64,000 nt of DNA from contig NC_087068.1 of the NCBI RefSeq assembly GCF_963678635.1, forward strand, positions 374,001 through 438,000, read 5' to 3'. The stretch comes from Symsagittifera roscoffensis (taxonomy: Eukaryota; Xenacoelomorpha; Acoela; Convolutidae). The position numbers were made by a program, and so were the translations under genes. Numbering within the stretch: the first letter of the stretch is position 1; each line of letters opens with the position of its first letter. Below the pieces are notes generated by a model. It did no database searches and was not told the DNA's origin. It saw only the letters and a list, made by a program, of their open reading frames with translations. Below are positions 54,130 through 64,000 of this stretch, in pieces.

Positions 54130-55640
54130 TGGCCTTCTCAGTAGGCGCCAAGTCATTTCCGCCCCAAAGCTGTCAGTTCCGCCTCAATGCCCGAGTCGAG
54201 TTTTTTCACCTAATTTAAAGCCAGATTTGAGAGGTTTGAGCGGTTTTTTTAGACGATTGCGCTAAAAGTCTTGCTTCATAACGAGAGGTTTGAGCGGTTT
54301 TCGAGCGGTATATTAAAAAAAACCGCTCAAAAACCGCCCAAGCGCAATCGTCTAGAAAAAACCACTCAAAGAAAAAAATGATTGAGAAAAACCCCATCGG
54401 GTTGGATCCTGAAGCTACTAGAAAAACATTTCCAATCCGGTTTTTATCGAAATTGCAAAATTTTGTCCCAAACTTTAGGTTTGTACACCTGTATTAAAAT
54501 TTTGGAAAATTTCTCAACGGTCGGGGCAATATCTCGGGAAGGAAAAGATAGTACCCAGTTCAAAAATCCCAAAGCGTTGATGCCAAAGCTACTCAAAAAA
54601 AAATTGGCAACCTTTTCTTATCAATATTAGGGAACTTTCCCCAAATTGTAGCAAGGAAACCCAGTTCTCGGAAACAATTGAGGAGTTTTGCGACGTCTGA
54701 ATATCTCTTACAAAAAATAAATGTCAGTTCAGATTAAAAATCTCAAAGTTTTGCCGTATAGAGCTAGTGGAAAAAAATTTCTTGTACACAGTGAAGATTT
54801 TCGCCTCAAATTGAAGCACTGAAGCCTGCACCCGAAATTAGGAAAATTTTTTGATGATCGGGTCAAATGATCGCGAAGGAAACATACAAATAATCATACA
54901 TACATACATACATACCAACATGCATACAGACATACATACTTACATACATACAAACATACATGTAACATTTCTTCGGTTGCGCAATGTCGCAACATACACA
55001 TTTTGAGTCGCCAGGAACGCAACATAAGTTCCCGACCTCGACCTGATTTCAAAAAATTTTCATAATCGGATTGAGAAAAACTTGAAATGAGAGCAATCGG
55101 GTGCAGCCCACTTAAGCATGCTTTGTATTTAAAGGTCGAGAACATTATTTTTGGTCCAGACAGTTGAAAAATATCTTGCTTGAGTTGAACACGATCGAGC
55201 ACATGTTTTGCGCTCGTGGCTGCAGAAAACTATCTTGCTTGTGTCGAGTAGGTTCGAGCATATTTTTTCAAGTGGTAAAAAGTACTTCAACTGCTTTTTA
55301 GCGCCACATTGCCTTTTCCGGGCTGTTGATGGTTTTGATTGTTTTTTTTAAACCGCTCAAAAACCGCTCAAATTTTGAGTTAAAACGGTTTAAAAACCGC
55401 CGAAAGAAGTGAGCGGATTGTGAGCGGTTTCTAAAGCAAATTTTGAGCGGTTTGAGCGGTTTTTCCAAAAAATTGCCCAAAACGCTCAAATCTTGCTGAA
55501 AAACCGCTCAAACCATTCAAATCTTGGGCGGTTTTTGAGCGGGATCTCGACCCGGGTGTCAAGGCATGTTTATCAAAGACAAAAAAACCGAATGGTTTCG
55601 TGGCGGAAATGGTTTTGAGGCACAACCCGCAGTGACAAAA
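54130..55640. repeat. GAGCGGTTT foldback repeat region
   Basis: A 29-bp arm at 54234-54262 (TTTGAGCGG...TAGACGATTGCGC) is repeated in inverted order at 54340-54369, enclosing a second palindrome of GAGCGG and CCGCTC. The same motif in both orientations fills 55336-55545. The outer parts (CCGCCTCAATGCCCGAGTCGAG near 54180 and the inverse near 55545-55610) are loosely inverted too. This looks like a foldback or MITE-like element. Confidence 0.6.
54882..54962. repeat. (CATA)n microsatellite
   Basis: Imperfect run of CATACATA units with CAAC, CAGA and CTTA interruptions. Confidence 0.9.
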
Positions 55641-55816
55641 ATGGATAAAAACCAATTTTTAACAGAAAAATCTCTATGTTTATGTAATTATATAGTTTAT
55701 CTATAACCCTTTTGCGAACGATAACGGCTCTACATAGATAGAATATATTGTTTCCACAAATAGTTAAAGGATTTTAGTGCCAAAAGAACCAATTTTTCTA
55801 TTCTTTAAAACTTGTA

Positions 55817-55920
55817 AACAATCTGCATATAATCTGTATATAGTCTGTATATAATCAGTATATAATGTGTAGATAAACTGTAGATATTCTATTAACAATC
55901 TGTATACAATCTGTATACAG
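55817..55920. repeat. AT-rich minisatellite (TATAATCTGTA-type units)
   Basis: About eight degenerate units of roughly 11-14 bp centred on ATCTGTATA. Confidence 0.8.
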
Positions 55921-56772
55921 TATTTTTGACCGCGCTCAACTCAAAACCCTTAAATATCTCACAAGAAAATAAAAGATGTAACCAAACTGAATTAGTTCTG
56001 AAAACGGCTCAAATAGCAGAATCTTTCGATATAAACGGACAAAACTTATAACAAAAACTGCACATTCACGGCTAGAACGTGAAAAAGCAGCATTTTTTTG
56101 ATATACGGTAAATCACAAACATACAGCAATAACCTGTCAGAAAAAGACAGGCAACTGATCTTAGTTTAGTTTAATTTACTCGCTTTAAATTCTCGTATAT
56201 GAAAGGTTATTTGCGTGGCAACAGTATGCAAGCCATTTAATACAAATAAAATTTTTTTTAGTGTTTTGGCAATGATTCTAGATGCAGATCTACAGTATAG
56301 AACTTTTCCAAAACAAAATGGGTTTTCATCGATTATTAGAACTGAGCAAAGTTTTACTAGGACTCCAAAATCTGTTGTATAAAATTACAACGGATCTGAA
56401 ATCTGTGTTTTTTCAGTAGATAATCAATTTTTATATATTTTTGTCACTGCGGGGTAGTCAACCGAATCTGATATAAGCAATTTTCCTAGACATTTGAATG
56501 GTTTCTGGAAAGCCGGTTTCAAGCAGGTATTTAGCGAAGAAAATTTTTCAAATTTTTGCTTGAAGTAAAGCTGCATGAAGTCATTTCGCAAACTTTTCGT
56601 GACGGAAAAACGCAATTGTCAATGAAACGCCAAACCCAAGGCCAAGTTTGTCATTATTTCAGCATTATCGAGAGCTTCATATAAATGCTGATTATCATCT
56701 CAGCATCTAAAATTGTGAGATAGGTGCAAAATTGCAGATATTGCTGTATCCAGCTCTTTTCACTTCAAGTAG

Positions 56773-57015
56773 GGTCATCCGGTCGGATTGGCATAAATTA
56801 TTATGATGTATCTATATTTATAAAAACTTATATAGAGTTAGTAAGAGACAAGATGGATGGCCTTGACTGACATGAAATATCAGATGGATTAGCGATACCA
56901 TTCAGTTGGTGTTAAACTCAGATTTATGTTCAGTTACTTTTCTCAATCTGAAATGTTTAGATATCAATAACCAAACCTTTCTAATTCTAGAAAAGCTCAC
57001 ACATATGGTATGATT
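56773..57015 (+). repeat. 5' LTR of the decayed gypsy element
   Basis: Begins GGTCATCCGG (ancestral TG changed to GG) and ends GGTATGATT. Aligns along its length with 62827-63068. Confidence 0.8.
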
Positions 57016-57141
57016 TATAAGAATCCGCTGAGTTTTCCACCATTTTGGCAGTGGGCATCTGAGAACCGCAACTGGAGTGGTCAAAGTGGGCGGCCAGGAT
57101 TGAAATGGCTTTTTTTTGCCAAAGATGTGATAGAGCTATAA

Positions 57142-58083
57142 ATGTTACTAAGAACAAAACCTCCAGTAATAGAACCAACTAAACCAACCTACGAGGTTGA
57201 AATCACTGGAAAAACGGAAGCACAAAAACTTAATAGAGATATCAGAAAACAAAAAAAAAACAAGTCAGTTGGTAAAAATAACGTGTTAAAAAGCAGAGAG
57301 AAGAGTGTACTGTGCAACAATGTAACCTGGGATGACGCGGACGACAAAGTTAAAAGATACAAGTTCTAATGCCTGCGAGCAGAAGACAACGACATTTACA
57401 ACCAAAAGAGACTAAGCCTCGATATTCAAACGTCAACGTCAAAAGAGTTATTGCAAATCGTGGAACCTTTATTCATAGACACAAGAGTTATAGCTTTTGA
57501 ACGATACAATTGTATTTGCCGGGAGCGACGCAAAAACGAGACGCTGGAGCAATTCCACACGAATTCGGTAGAATTGGCTTCCTGGCCCGATTGTGGCGAT
57601 CGATAGGCTGAATGGGTCCGCAATATGTTCACAGCTCACATGTCCAATGAGAAAAACGGAGAAGAGCTTCTGACAGAAACTAGATCCCCGCATGACACGT
57701 ACGAATATGCAATCAGAGAGCAATTAAAACAAATCTGTTCGGAGTATCAGCAGCCTCAACCACAACAATTGAACAGAAACCGATGCTTTACATTCAACCA
57801 CGGGGAAGAGGTGTCAACACCCAAACGGATACCAAAACAACCAAAGGGGCCGGGGAAATCTGCGAGGAGGGAACAGTTTTCCCTGGGCAAGTTACAAACC
57901 GCGTGGTCAACAAAATCAGCAGATGTGCCGAAACAATTCGTGTTATCAATGCGGCAGACAATTTGGACCAATTCAATTGCAGTCAAGCCCAGTAAAAGAC
58001 ATAATCTGCACAAAATTTGTTTAACGCGAACAATTTACAAAAGTTTGCAGATCAAAAAATGTCAACTACATGCAAGAAACTGA
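57142..58083 (+). pseudogene. Gag remnant of the decayed gypsy element
   Basis: Broken frames hold a capsid C-terminal pattern (RNMFTAHMSN-x-x-x-x-EELLTETRSPHD, 57613-57690, then EYAIREQLKQ). In another frame there is a cysteine array with CYQCG and KVCRSKNVNY, typical of gypsy gag/protease junctions. An N-terminal open piece is 57142-57369. Confidence 0.65.
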
Positions 58084-58737
58084 CAAGAATCAGCTAGAAG
58101 ATAAAGAGGAAGATTAGATTCCGTCGATGCCGAGGAGAATAACAATTCAGTGGCATATGTCAAAATCAGGCCACCAAACGGCTGGGATAAAATCCCACAG
58201 AACATTTTTTTTACCGTTTTGGCGATATCAGAAGCATTTGAAATACGGAACTCAAGAAGAAGACTAGTTTCACAATATGACCCTTTTAGTCCTCTTCTTA
58301 TATGGTTATTTAAACAAAATAAAAAGACATTTTCGCAATAGTGGATTTAGGAAGCATAATGTCATTTCTTAATGAAAAAACTGCAAAAAGATTACGCCCA
58401 AACAATATTCAAACTCATGCCATCGGCGGAAAACGCTTGAATAATTGCCTGTTATGAAGGAAAGTCTATTGATCCAAAAGTACACCTGAGCATTGCGATG
58501 TTATCCGGAGGATGGACAACCTTATCGGCGCCATTCATCATTGTGGATGATCAAAAACAAATATCATCTGGCGAAACATTCTACCAAAAACTGGCATCAA
58601 ACTCATAAAACACAAACCAGAACACAACCAGAGATCACACATAGATGAAAAAGAAGATAAATCAGACGTGGAAACAAAAACTGGGCTAAGGAGAACTCCA
58701 AACACCTCTGCGTGCGAATCGAAAAATCAAAAAACCA

Positions 58738-59514
58738 CGTAATGCAAACTCAATTTATACAAGATATCAAACCAATCCAACAGAAAGGCCGAATAATGCC
58801 CATTGATCTACAAAAACGAGTGGAAGCGGAACTAAACAAACTGAAAGATCAAAAGCCCATCAAAAACTAGTCAAATTTTTATACCAGCAACTCATCAGCT
58901 CAATCGTCATGGCAGTCAAGAAGGGTCAGACGGTCAAACTCGCATTAGACCCCAACCAAACTTAGAAAAAGTCATATGCAAAAATAACTACTAAGTGCTC
59001 AAAAATGAACTGTTCTTGGATAACATTGCACAAATTATCAAAACGGACAAAAAACAGAAGAAGCTATTCTCGACACTCGATCTACGTTATGCGTATTCAC
59101 AGTTTCCACTAGATATTGAAACAAAAAATAATTGCAATTTAGCTTGATAGGGTAAAAGCTACATGATTATATCGGTTCCAAACGAGGTATTATGGCCTCA
59201 AGGATCTGCCAGCTGAATTTGAAAAAGATATTGACCTTACATTAACAAATTGTGAAAACACGTTTGCCTATCTTAATAACATTTTGATTGTAAAAAAGGT
59301 TCTAAAGACAGGCACAAACAGTTATTACGTAAGGTGTTAAAGAAATTGAGTGAAAAAACTTTAGCAATTTTGCTGAATAACTGCAAATTCGCTTGTGAAC
59401 ATGTCGACTGGCGTGGCTTCAAGATAAGTAACGAAGGCACAATTCCATTAACACAAAAAAACTGAGGCAATTTTAAAACGCTCTGCCCCAAAAGCATTTA
59501 AACAACTTAAAAAC
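58738..59514 (+). pseudogene. Reverse transcriptase remnant of the decayed gypsy element
   Basis: Blocks in order: KPIQQKGRIMPIDLQKRVEAE, KKGQTVKLALDPNQ, STLDLRYAYSQFPLD and FAYLNNILIV. The catalytic YxDD is changed to YLNN (59269-59280). Several stops and frame changes interrupt the domain. Confidence 0.75.
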
Positions 59515-60304
59515 TTGATGGAGTCGGTACGTCATCTCACCAGATACATTCCAAACATTGCGAAAACAGCATCCACACTGATTGCACTGCTGAAAAATTC
59601 AGACAAACATAAGAAATTAGATTGGAAGCCGGAATATACATCCGCATTTCATAACATTCTAAAACTCGTATCTGAAGTAACTGAGAATAAGCATTTCAAT
59701 CAAAACCTAGCAACACGAGGAGTTTGTGTTGTACCTAGAGGTGGGAAAAAGACTGTTTTAGAGCAAAACATTGAGGAAGATTGGGTAGCAATCGCATTCG
59801 CCTCAAGGTGTTTAAATATATTAGAAGAGAAAAATTCAGTAAACGAGTTAGAACTATTAGGAGACGTATGGTCTATCAAACACTTCAAATACTATTATAC
59901 GGGAAAAATTCACAGTGATTTCAGACCATTGAGCTTTAATCAGCGCACTAAAGGCCAGCGAACTATCAACGTTTAGCCAAAATAGGCTCACTAGTTGGAT
60001 CGAAAATTTATTCCCCTTTACGTTTGACATGATACACTTGGCAGGAACAAAAACGGGACTAATCGACTATATGTCTAGAAATCTGGTAGGTTTAGCTTTA
60101 CTCCCAAGTGAGTACAATGAAGAATTTGATGTGGCGTCAATTATCTCATTATTTTTCAATCTTGAATTGATTGACAACTTCATATTGAACACGCTAGCCA
60201 ATCAGAATCGAGCCCCAGATCGGCTGATCAAAAAGCGCATGGAAAAAAAAGAAAGCAGAAGTTTAACTGAAATCTCAATTACACTTCAAACATTCCAAGC
60301 ATAG
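59515..60304 (+). pseudogene. RNase H remnant of the decayed gypsy element
   Basis: The first open piece (59515-59976) carries the connection and RNase H text (SVRHLTRYIPNIAKT, then WVAIAFASRCLN and VWSIKHFKYYYTG). The second (60029-60304) has the closing HLAGTKTGLIDYMSRN motif. A stop at 59974-59976 separates them. The first catalytic Asp is not evident. Confidence 0.7.
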
Positions 60305-62826
60305 CACAAGCGGTCATTCGATTCAGAACAAAAACAATCACTTGACCGGTTTCACTCAAAAAATCATCAAACAAAATCACTACAAAATCAGAGCTCTCAA
60401 CGCCGGAAATCTTATCTCAAATTTTATCTCAATGCCGGAAATCAACCAGCAAATCAGTAGATGACGAAACGAAACGAAAGTCTGTCGGATCCGCGCTGGC
60501 ATAGGAGAACATAAACGACCACACACGAGCGTTGGACGAAGCACTCTACGACAAAAAGCCCGCTACAAACAGTTTTACTGCTCGAGAACTTATCCCGAGT
60601 AGCAAATGTTTTCGGACAGTCAACCAACCCGAAAAGGAGACCACATAGAAGCTACCAATATATCAAAAAGTTTCAAAACACCCGCCCGAATGTAACAACA
60701 ACACTGACAGACACTCCCGACAAGACCATCAGTCCGCCTAAAACAAAGGAGTCTCAAACTGAGTCAAACAAAAGGGAATCAGAAATCCAAACGTCAAAAA
60801 CGACCAGCACAACACATTCCAATAAAATGCAATCACAAACAGAGCTCGCAGTAGGAGTACTGCGTCAGTAGAGTCGACCCCCAACATTTCGGTATCGAAG
60901 AAACTTCACCTAACGAGGTCCCGCCACCAATGTCCGGTACCTAACTAGAGGCTAGCCACGAAGTCATTGTGGCAAGTGTGGTAAGAACAATGGACAGAGC
61001 CAACGCAACTAAGGCAGAATACGACACACCACTCTACCAGAAGAAACTACAACAAGCTATGGTGGTCAAATTTATAGCCGCGATCATCCGCAGGGACAAA
61101 AACATCAAACCAATATTCAAACTAACTCCAATAGACGGAAATGACCCCCCAGATAAATTAGCTTCGGAGGTCGCCAAAATCATAGAAACAGTAAAAATAA
61201 CTCCACAAGTAACCACAAAAATCTCTCCCTTCGACGCCCACATGAGCGTAAAGCTCAACATGTTATTATCCAACATAGCCACAACTAGCTCACCAATTAA
61301 CCTAAGCTGGGAAAATACAAAACGCGCTTGCATGGATCAGAAAAACCTGATGTATCCTCCCCTCCAACCAGACATCAGGCACGACCTTCAATGCCAGTCT
61401 GAAGTGAAGTGAAGATAACACGACAACAAATGAATAATTTTCCAGAGCCATCATGTATGTACCAGAAGGACGGGGAATCCTCTACGAAAAATAACACATA
61501 TGCGAGAACAAAATATTCACTAGCTAAGGAAAAGGAAGCCTTAAATCTGTGATATAAAGGAACACAAAAACCAGTGGATATCAACATCAAAAAAACACAT
61601 ACAACAGGTAGCTCGAAAAACAGTCCGCATCGCAAGAAAAGTTAAATAGCCTAAAACAACTGAACAAAAATACAAATTAATAGATATTAGAATACCAACC
61701 TATACACCGCACACAGCTTGGCTACAAACTAAGGGAAAACAACCTGGCTTACTGAGAAACAGTGGCTTCGAATTAGTATGAATCCAATATACGTATTCGT
61801 ACCAAATCCATGCAGGCCCTCACGGCTTAGTAAATTTGTGGCATACAAATCAGCTTGGAGAACAGCGTCATGCTTACGTTTTTTTAGACATCCAACAACC
61901 AAATGCACCCTAGCGCGAAATGTTCTGGGAGGATGAGAAGACAGGACTACCAAAGAAGCTGTCCCGTAAGGAACAACAAGCGAAGAAAGACGCAGAAGCT
62001 GAGAAGAAGAGGAAGACAAAGCCACAAACTGGCAAAAAGACGAGCCTAGAACCCAACCACAGACAGGCCACAGGCATGACGCTCAAAGACCCGGACATAA
62101 AGGGAAAGGAAGCAGAGGCCTAGTCAACCGACAGATGGTCGTCCACGGCATCAGAAATTACGGCAACCTCCCTAAAACGACAGGACACCAGAACATCGCG
62201 GCCGCAGCCTACAACAAACACAGAACCAACAAGAAAATCGGCACGGACCCAACGCCACGCTAACTTCAGCGCTGGGAAACCCGCTCCCAATCAATACCAT
62301 CGATTCTCTTCGAACTTTTCAATTGCGTCCCCAGAGAAACAAACCACGAGCACCTCAGGTAACACGAGCATCAGGTGCTTTATTCGCAAAATGGGTTTTG
62401 AAAAAGGTTCACCAGAATTCGTAGCGTGCATAAGTTCCTTGAAACAAAAAAACCAAAGAAAAAGGACAGCGACGCTATAAGCGTATTTGATTGAATCTCC
62501 CCTTCTGAAAGCCCAAAGAAAACCACATTAACCGGCGAAAAAATGAAAGAGGAAGCAAACACCACTTAGGAGCATAAAAAGATCAATAAGGAAGAAGAGG
62601 CGCAACAGCGCCACCGACAAAAACGAAGGACACAACTATTACTACAGCGCTCGCGGAGGCAGGGAAACACACGCAAGCAAACGACAAGGAACAGAATTGA
62701 GGAGAGGCAATAAAGTCAGCCCCACAGGGACTACAAAACTCAAATCCCAGTTGGACGATAAAACTCATAATTGGTTCCACTAGGACGGTAAAACCCTACT
62801 TCTTTCACGATGGGGAATGTCATCAA
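60305..62826 (+). other. 3' interior of the decayed gypsy element
   Basis: No integrase recognised. The best open frame, 60969-61412 (147 codons), is polar/helical without a domain I know. A lysine/glutamate-rich piece lies at 61920-62123. It is more GC-rich than the surrounding intron, as is the rest of this element. Confidence 0.4.
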
Positions 62827-63068
62827 TGTCATCCGGCCGGATTGCTAAGAATTATTATCTATCTATTATGTATCTATCTTTATATACAGTTAGTCAAAGA
62901 CCAGATGGATGGCCTTGACTGATATGAAAAATCAGATGGCTGAGCGATACCGTTCAGTTGGTTTTAAATTCAGATTTAAGTTCAATTACTTTTCTCAATC
63001 AGAGTTACTTAGATATCAATAGCCAATCTGTTCGGATTCTAGAAAAGCTCATATATTACGGTATGACA
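62827..63068 (+). repeat. 3' LTR of the decayed gypsy element
   Basis: TGTCATCCGG...GGTATGACA, with TG/CA ends kept, followed by the GTAG duplication. Confidence 0.8.
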
Positions 63069-63246
63069 GTAGGTCGAAACTCTGTGGAAATCCACAAAAC
63101 GAAGTCCAGGTGCAATGTCTATGAAACTTGGACACAAACACACGAGCTTGAAAGAATGCTACTCGCAATCTGATGTTCAGTTTGAAAATTAGTTGAACCA
63201 CGTTTAGTTTCTTATGACTCATAATTAAAAAGAGTATTTTCTGGAG

Positions 63247-63593
63247 AGATGCATGAATTGTATGCAGGCGATCAAACTGAGCTGCTAGATGTTGCCAATT
63301 TGAGCGGAGGCCAGCTGAAGCGAATCTCATTGGCCAGGACCAGCTACCACCAGGCGTCAGTCTACTTATTCGACGATCCCCTCGCTCACATGGATGCCCT
63401 CAGCTCCAAACACGTGTTCGAGAACCTCCTCTCAAACCAGAAGGGACTGCTGAGAGACAGGACTAGAGTGGTGGTCACCAATGACTTGAGGTTTCTGGAC
63501 AAGTGCGACTCTGTCATATTTGTTGAAAAAGGGAACATTTTGAGCCACGGAAGCTACGAGCAGGTGACGAGGGAGGTTGGCGAGAGATTTCAG
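63247..63593 (+). CDS. ABCC transporter, exon 3: NBD1 signature and Walker B (gene continues past window)
   Basis: Acceptor CTGGAG (AG 63245-63246) gives two bases that complete the codon split at 53986, so the reading frame is continuous. It has the signature LSGGQ (63300-63314, about residues 844-848), Walker B VYLFDDPLAHMD where Asp replaces the catalytic Glu, as is normal for the degenerate NBD1 site of ABCC proteins, and the H-loop-side RVVVTNDLRFL. It ends at CAG/GTAGAG (63594) in phase 0. TMD2 and NBD2 must lie beyond the right edge. Confidence 0.88.
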
Positions 63594-64000
63594 GTAGAGT
63601 TCAATTTATACTTCTGAAACTAACAAACTTCTTTCCAAAAAATAGCGACTTTGAATAACGAGTTCCATCAATAACTAACTGAGGTACATTCAGTAGCGGA
63701 TAAGATGAGACTCTTTCCTGCTTCTATTTTACGGCACCAATTCCAAAACATTCCCAACATTTCTCTAAAACATTGCTTTTTTTAATAAAATTTGACTGCT
63801 TCACAGAATATTGTGACCAATAAAAAATTTGGGAGACCATAAAAATTTGGGAGAGCTCGGAACTTCAATATGTGCGACCTTTGTAAATTTCATAAAAATG
63901 GACAAAACTTTGAAGATTTTCGATTAAATTCTAGATCAGCACTGTTGGTTACAATTTCAATTCTTGGGAGCTCCTCCCCGAAAAACATATTTTGCAAATA
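63594..64000 (+). other. Start of ABCC intron 3
   Basis: Follows the CAG/GTAGAG donor. AT-rich, nothing else seen before the window ends. Confidence 0.6.

Larger units (their letters stand above)
56773..63068 (+). mobile_element. Decayed Ty3/gypsy LTR retrotransposon in ABCC intron 2
   Basis: LTRs of about 242 bp at 56773-57015 and 62827-63068, roughly 80 percent alike by eye. They share GATGGATGGCCTTGACTGA and AGATATCAATA, and are flanked by GTAG at 56769-56772 and 63069-63072. Inside are gag, reverse transcriptase and RNase H remnants in plus orientation with many stops. No integrase was recognised before the 3' LTR. Older than the 18.9-kb element, judging by the LTR divergence. Confidence 0.85.
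53987..63246 (+). other. ABCC intron 2 (9.26 kb)
   Basis: Filled with repeats: a G10 tract (54050), foldback sequences (54130-55640), microsatellites and a decayed LTR element (56773-63068). No other host gene seen. Confidence 0.7.

Overview
The window is animal genomic DNA. It is AT-rich, has canonical GT-AG introns, and carries pieces of three metazoan-type host genes: a synaptotagmin-family C2 protein, a GATA-finger transcription factor and an ABC subfamily C transporter. It also holds a heavy load of repeats. I cannot assign the phylum from sequence alone.

Layout. 1-3547 is an array of an 86-87 bp satellite with nested segmental duplications, cut by the window edge. 3889-22749 is the main object: one LTR retroelement of 18,861 bp with 410-bp LTRs differing at 5 sites and a perfect 4-bp target duplication (TTAT). 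It is a Ty3/gypsy-type, errantivirus-like element with gag, protease, reverse transcriptase, RNase H and integrase, plus an envelope-like gene whose pattern resembles gB-like (chuvirus-type) glycoproteins. It also carries several extra ORFs without recognisable function: 148 and 422 codons before gag; two short membrane ORFs, a 391-codon ORF with no ATG, a 34-codon ORF and an intact 602-codon ORF around env. This copy is recent but broken: gag, pol and env carry single in-frame stops and two or three small frameshifts.

22754-36000 is mostly intronic or intergenic. Two phase-compatible exons (24891-25048 and 33873-34016) encode the C-terminal C2 domain of a synaptotagmin-like protein. The intron between them holds a badly decayed Ty3/gypsy copy on the minus strand (about 27300-33270). 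36015-39583 is a two-exon gene for a 1,148-residue protein with one GATA zinc finger. 45257 to beyond 63593 is the 5' part of an ABCC (MRP/SUR-type) transporter: exon 1 encodes TMD0, exon 2 encodes TMD1 and the start of NBD1, exon 3 encodes the NBD1 signature and Walker B. Its introns hold tRNA-derived SINEs, a 248-bp tandem duplication, GAGCGGTTT foldback repeats, microsatellites and a second dead Ty3/gypsy element with diverged LTRs (56773-63068).

How the parts of the large element would work together is inferred from order and signals. A full-length RNA would be primed at the site after the 5' LTR. Gag would read into protease-polymerase by -1 slippage at T_TTT_TTT on the gag stop. Downstream ORFs would need spliced RNAs, because the ATG-less ORF, env and the 602-codon ORF each have a plausible 3' splice site just upstream. 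Three ATGA stop/start overlaps suggest some coupled re-initiation.
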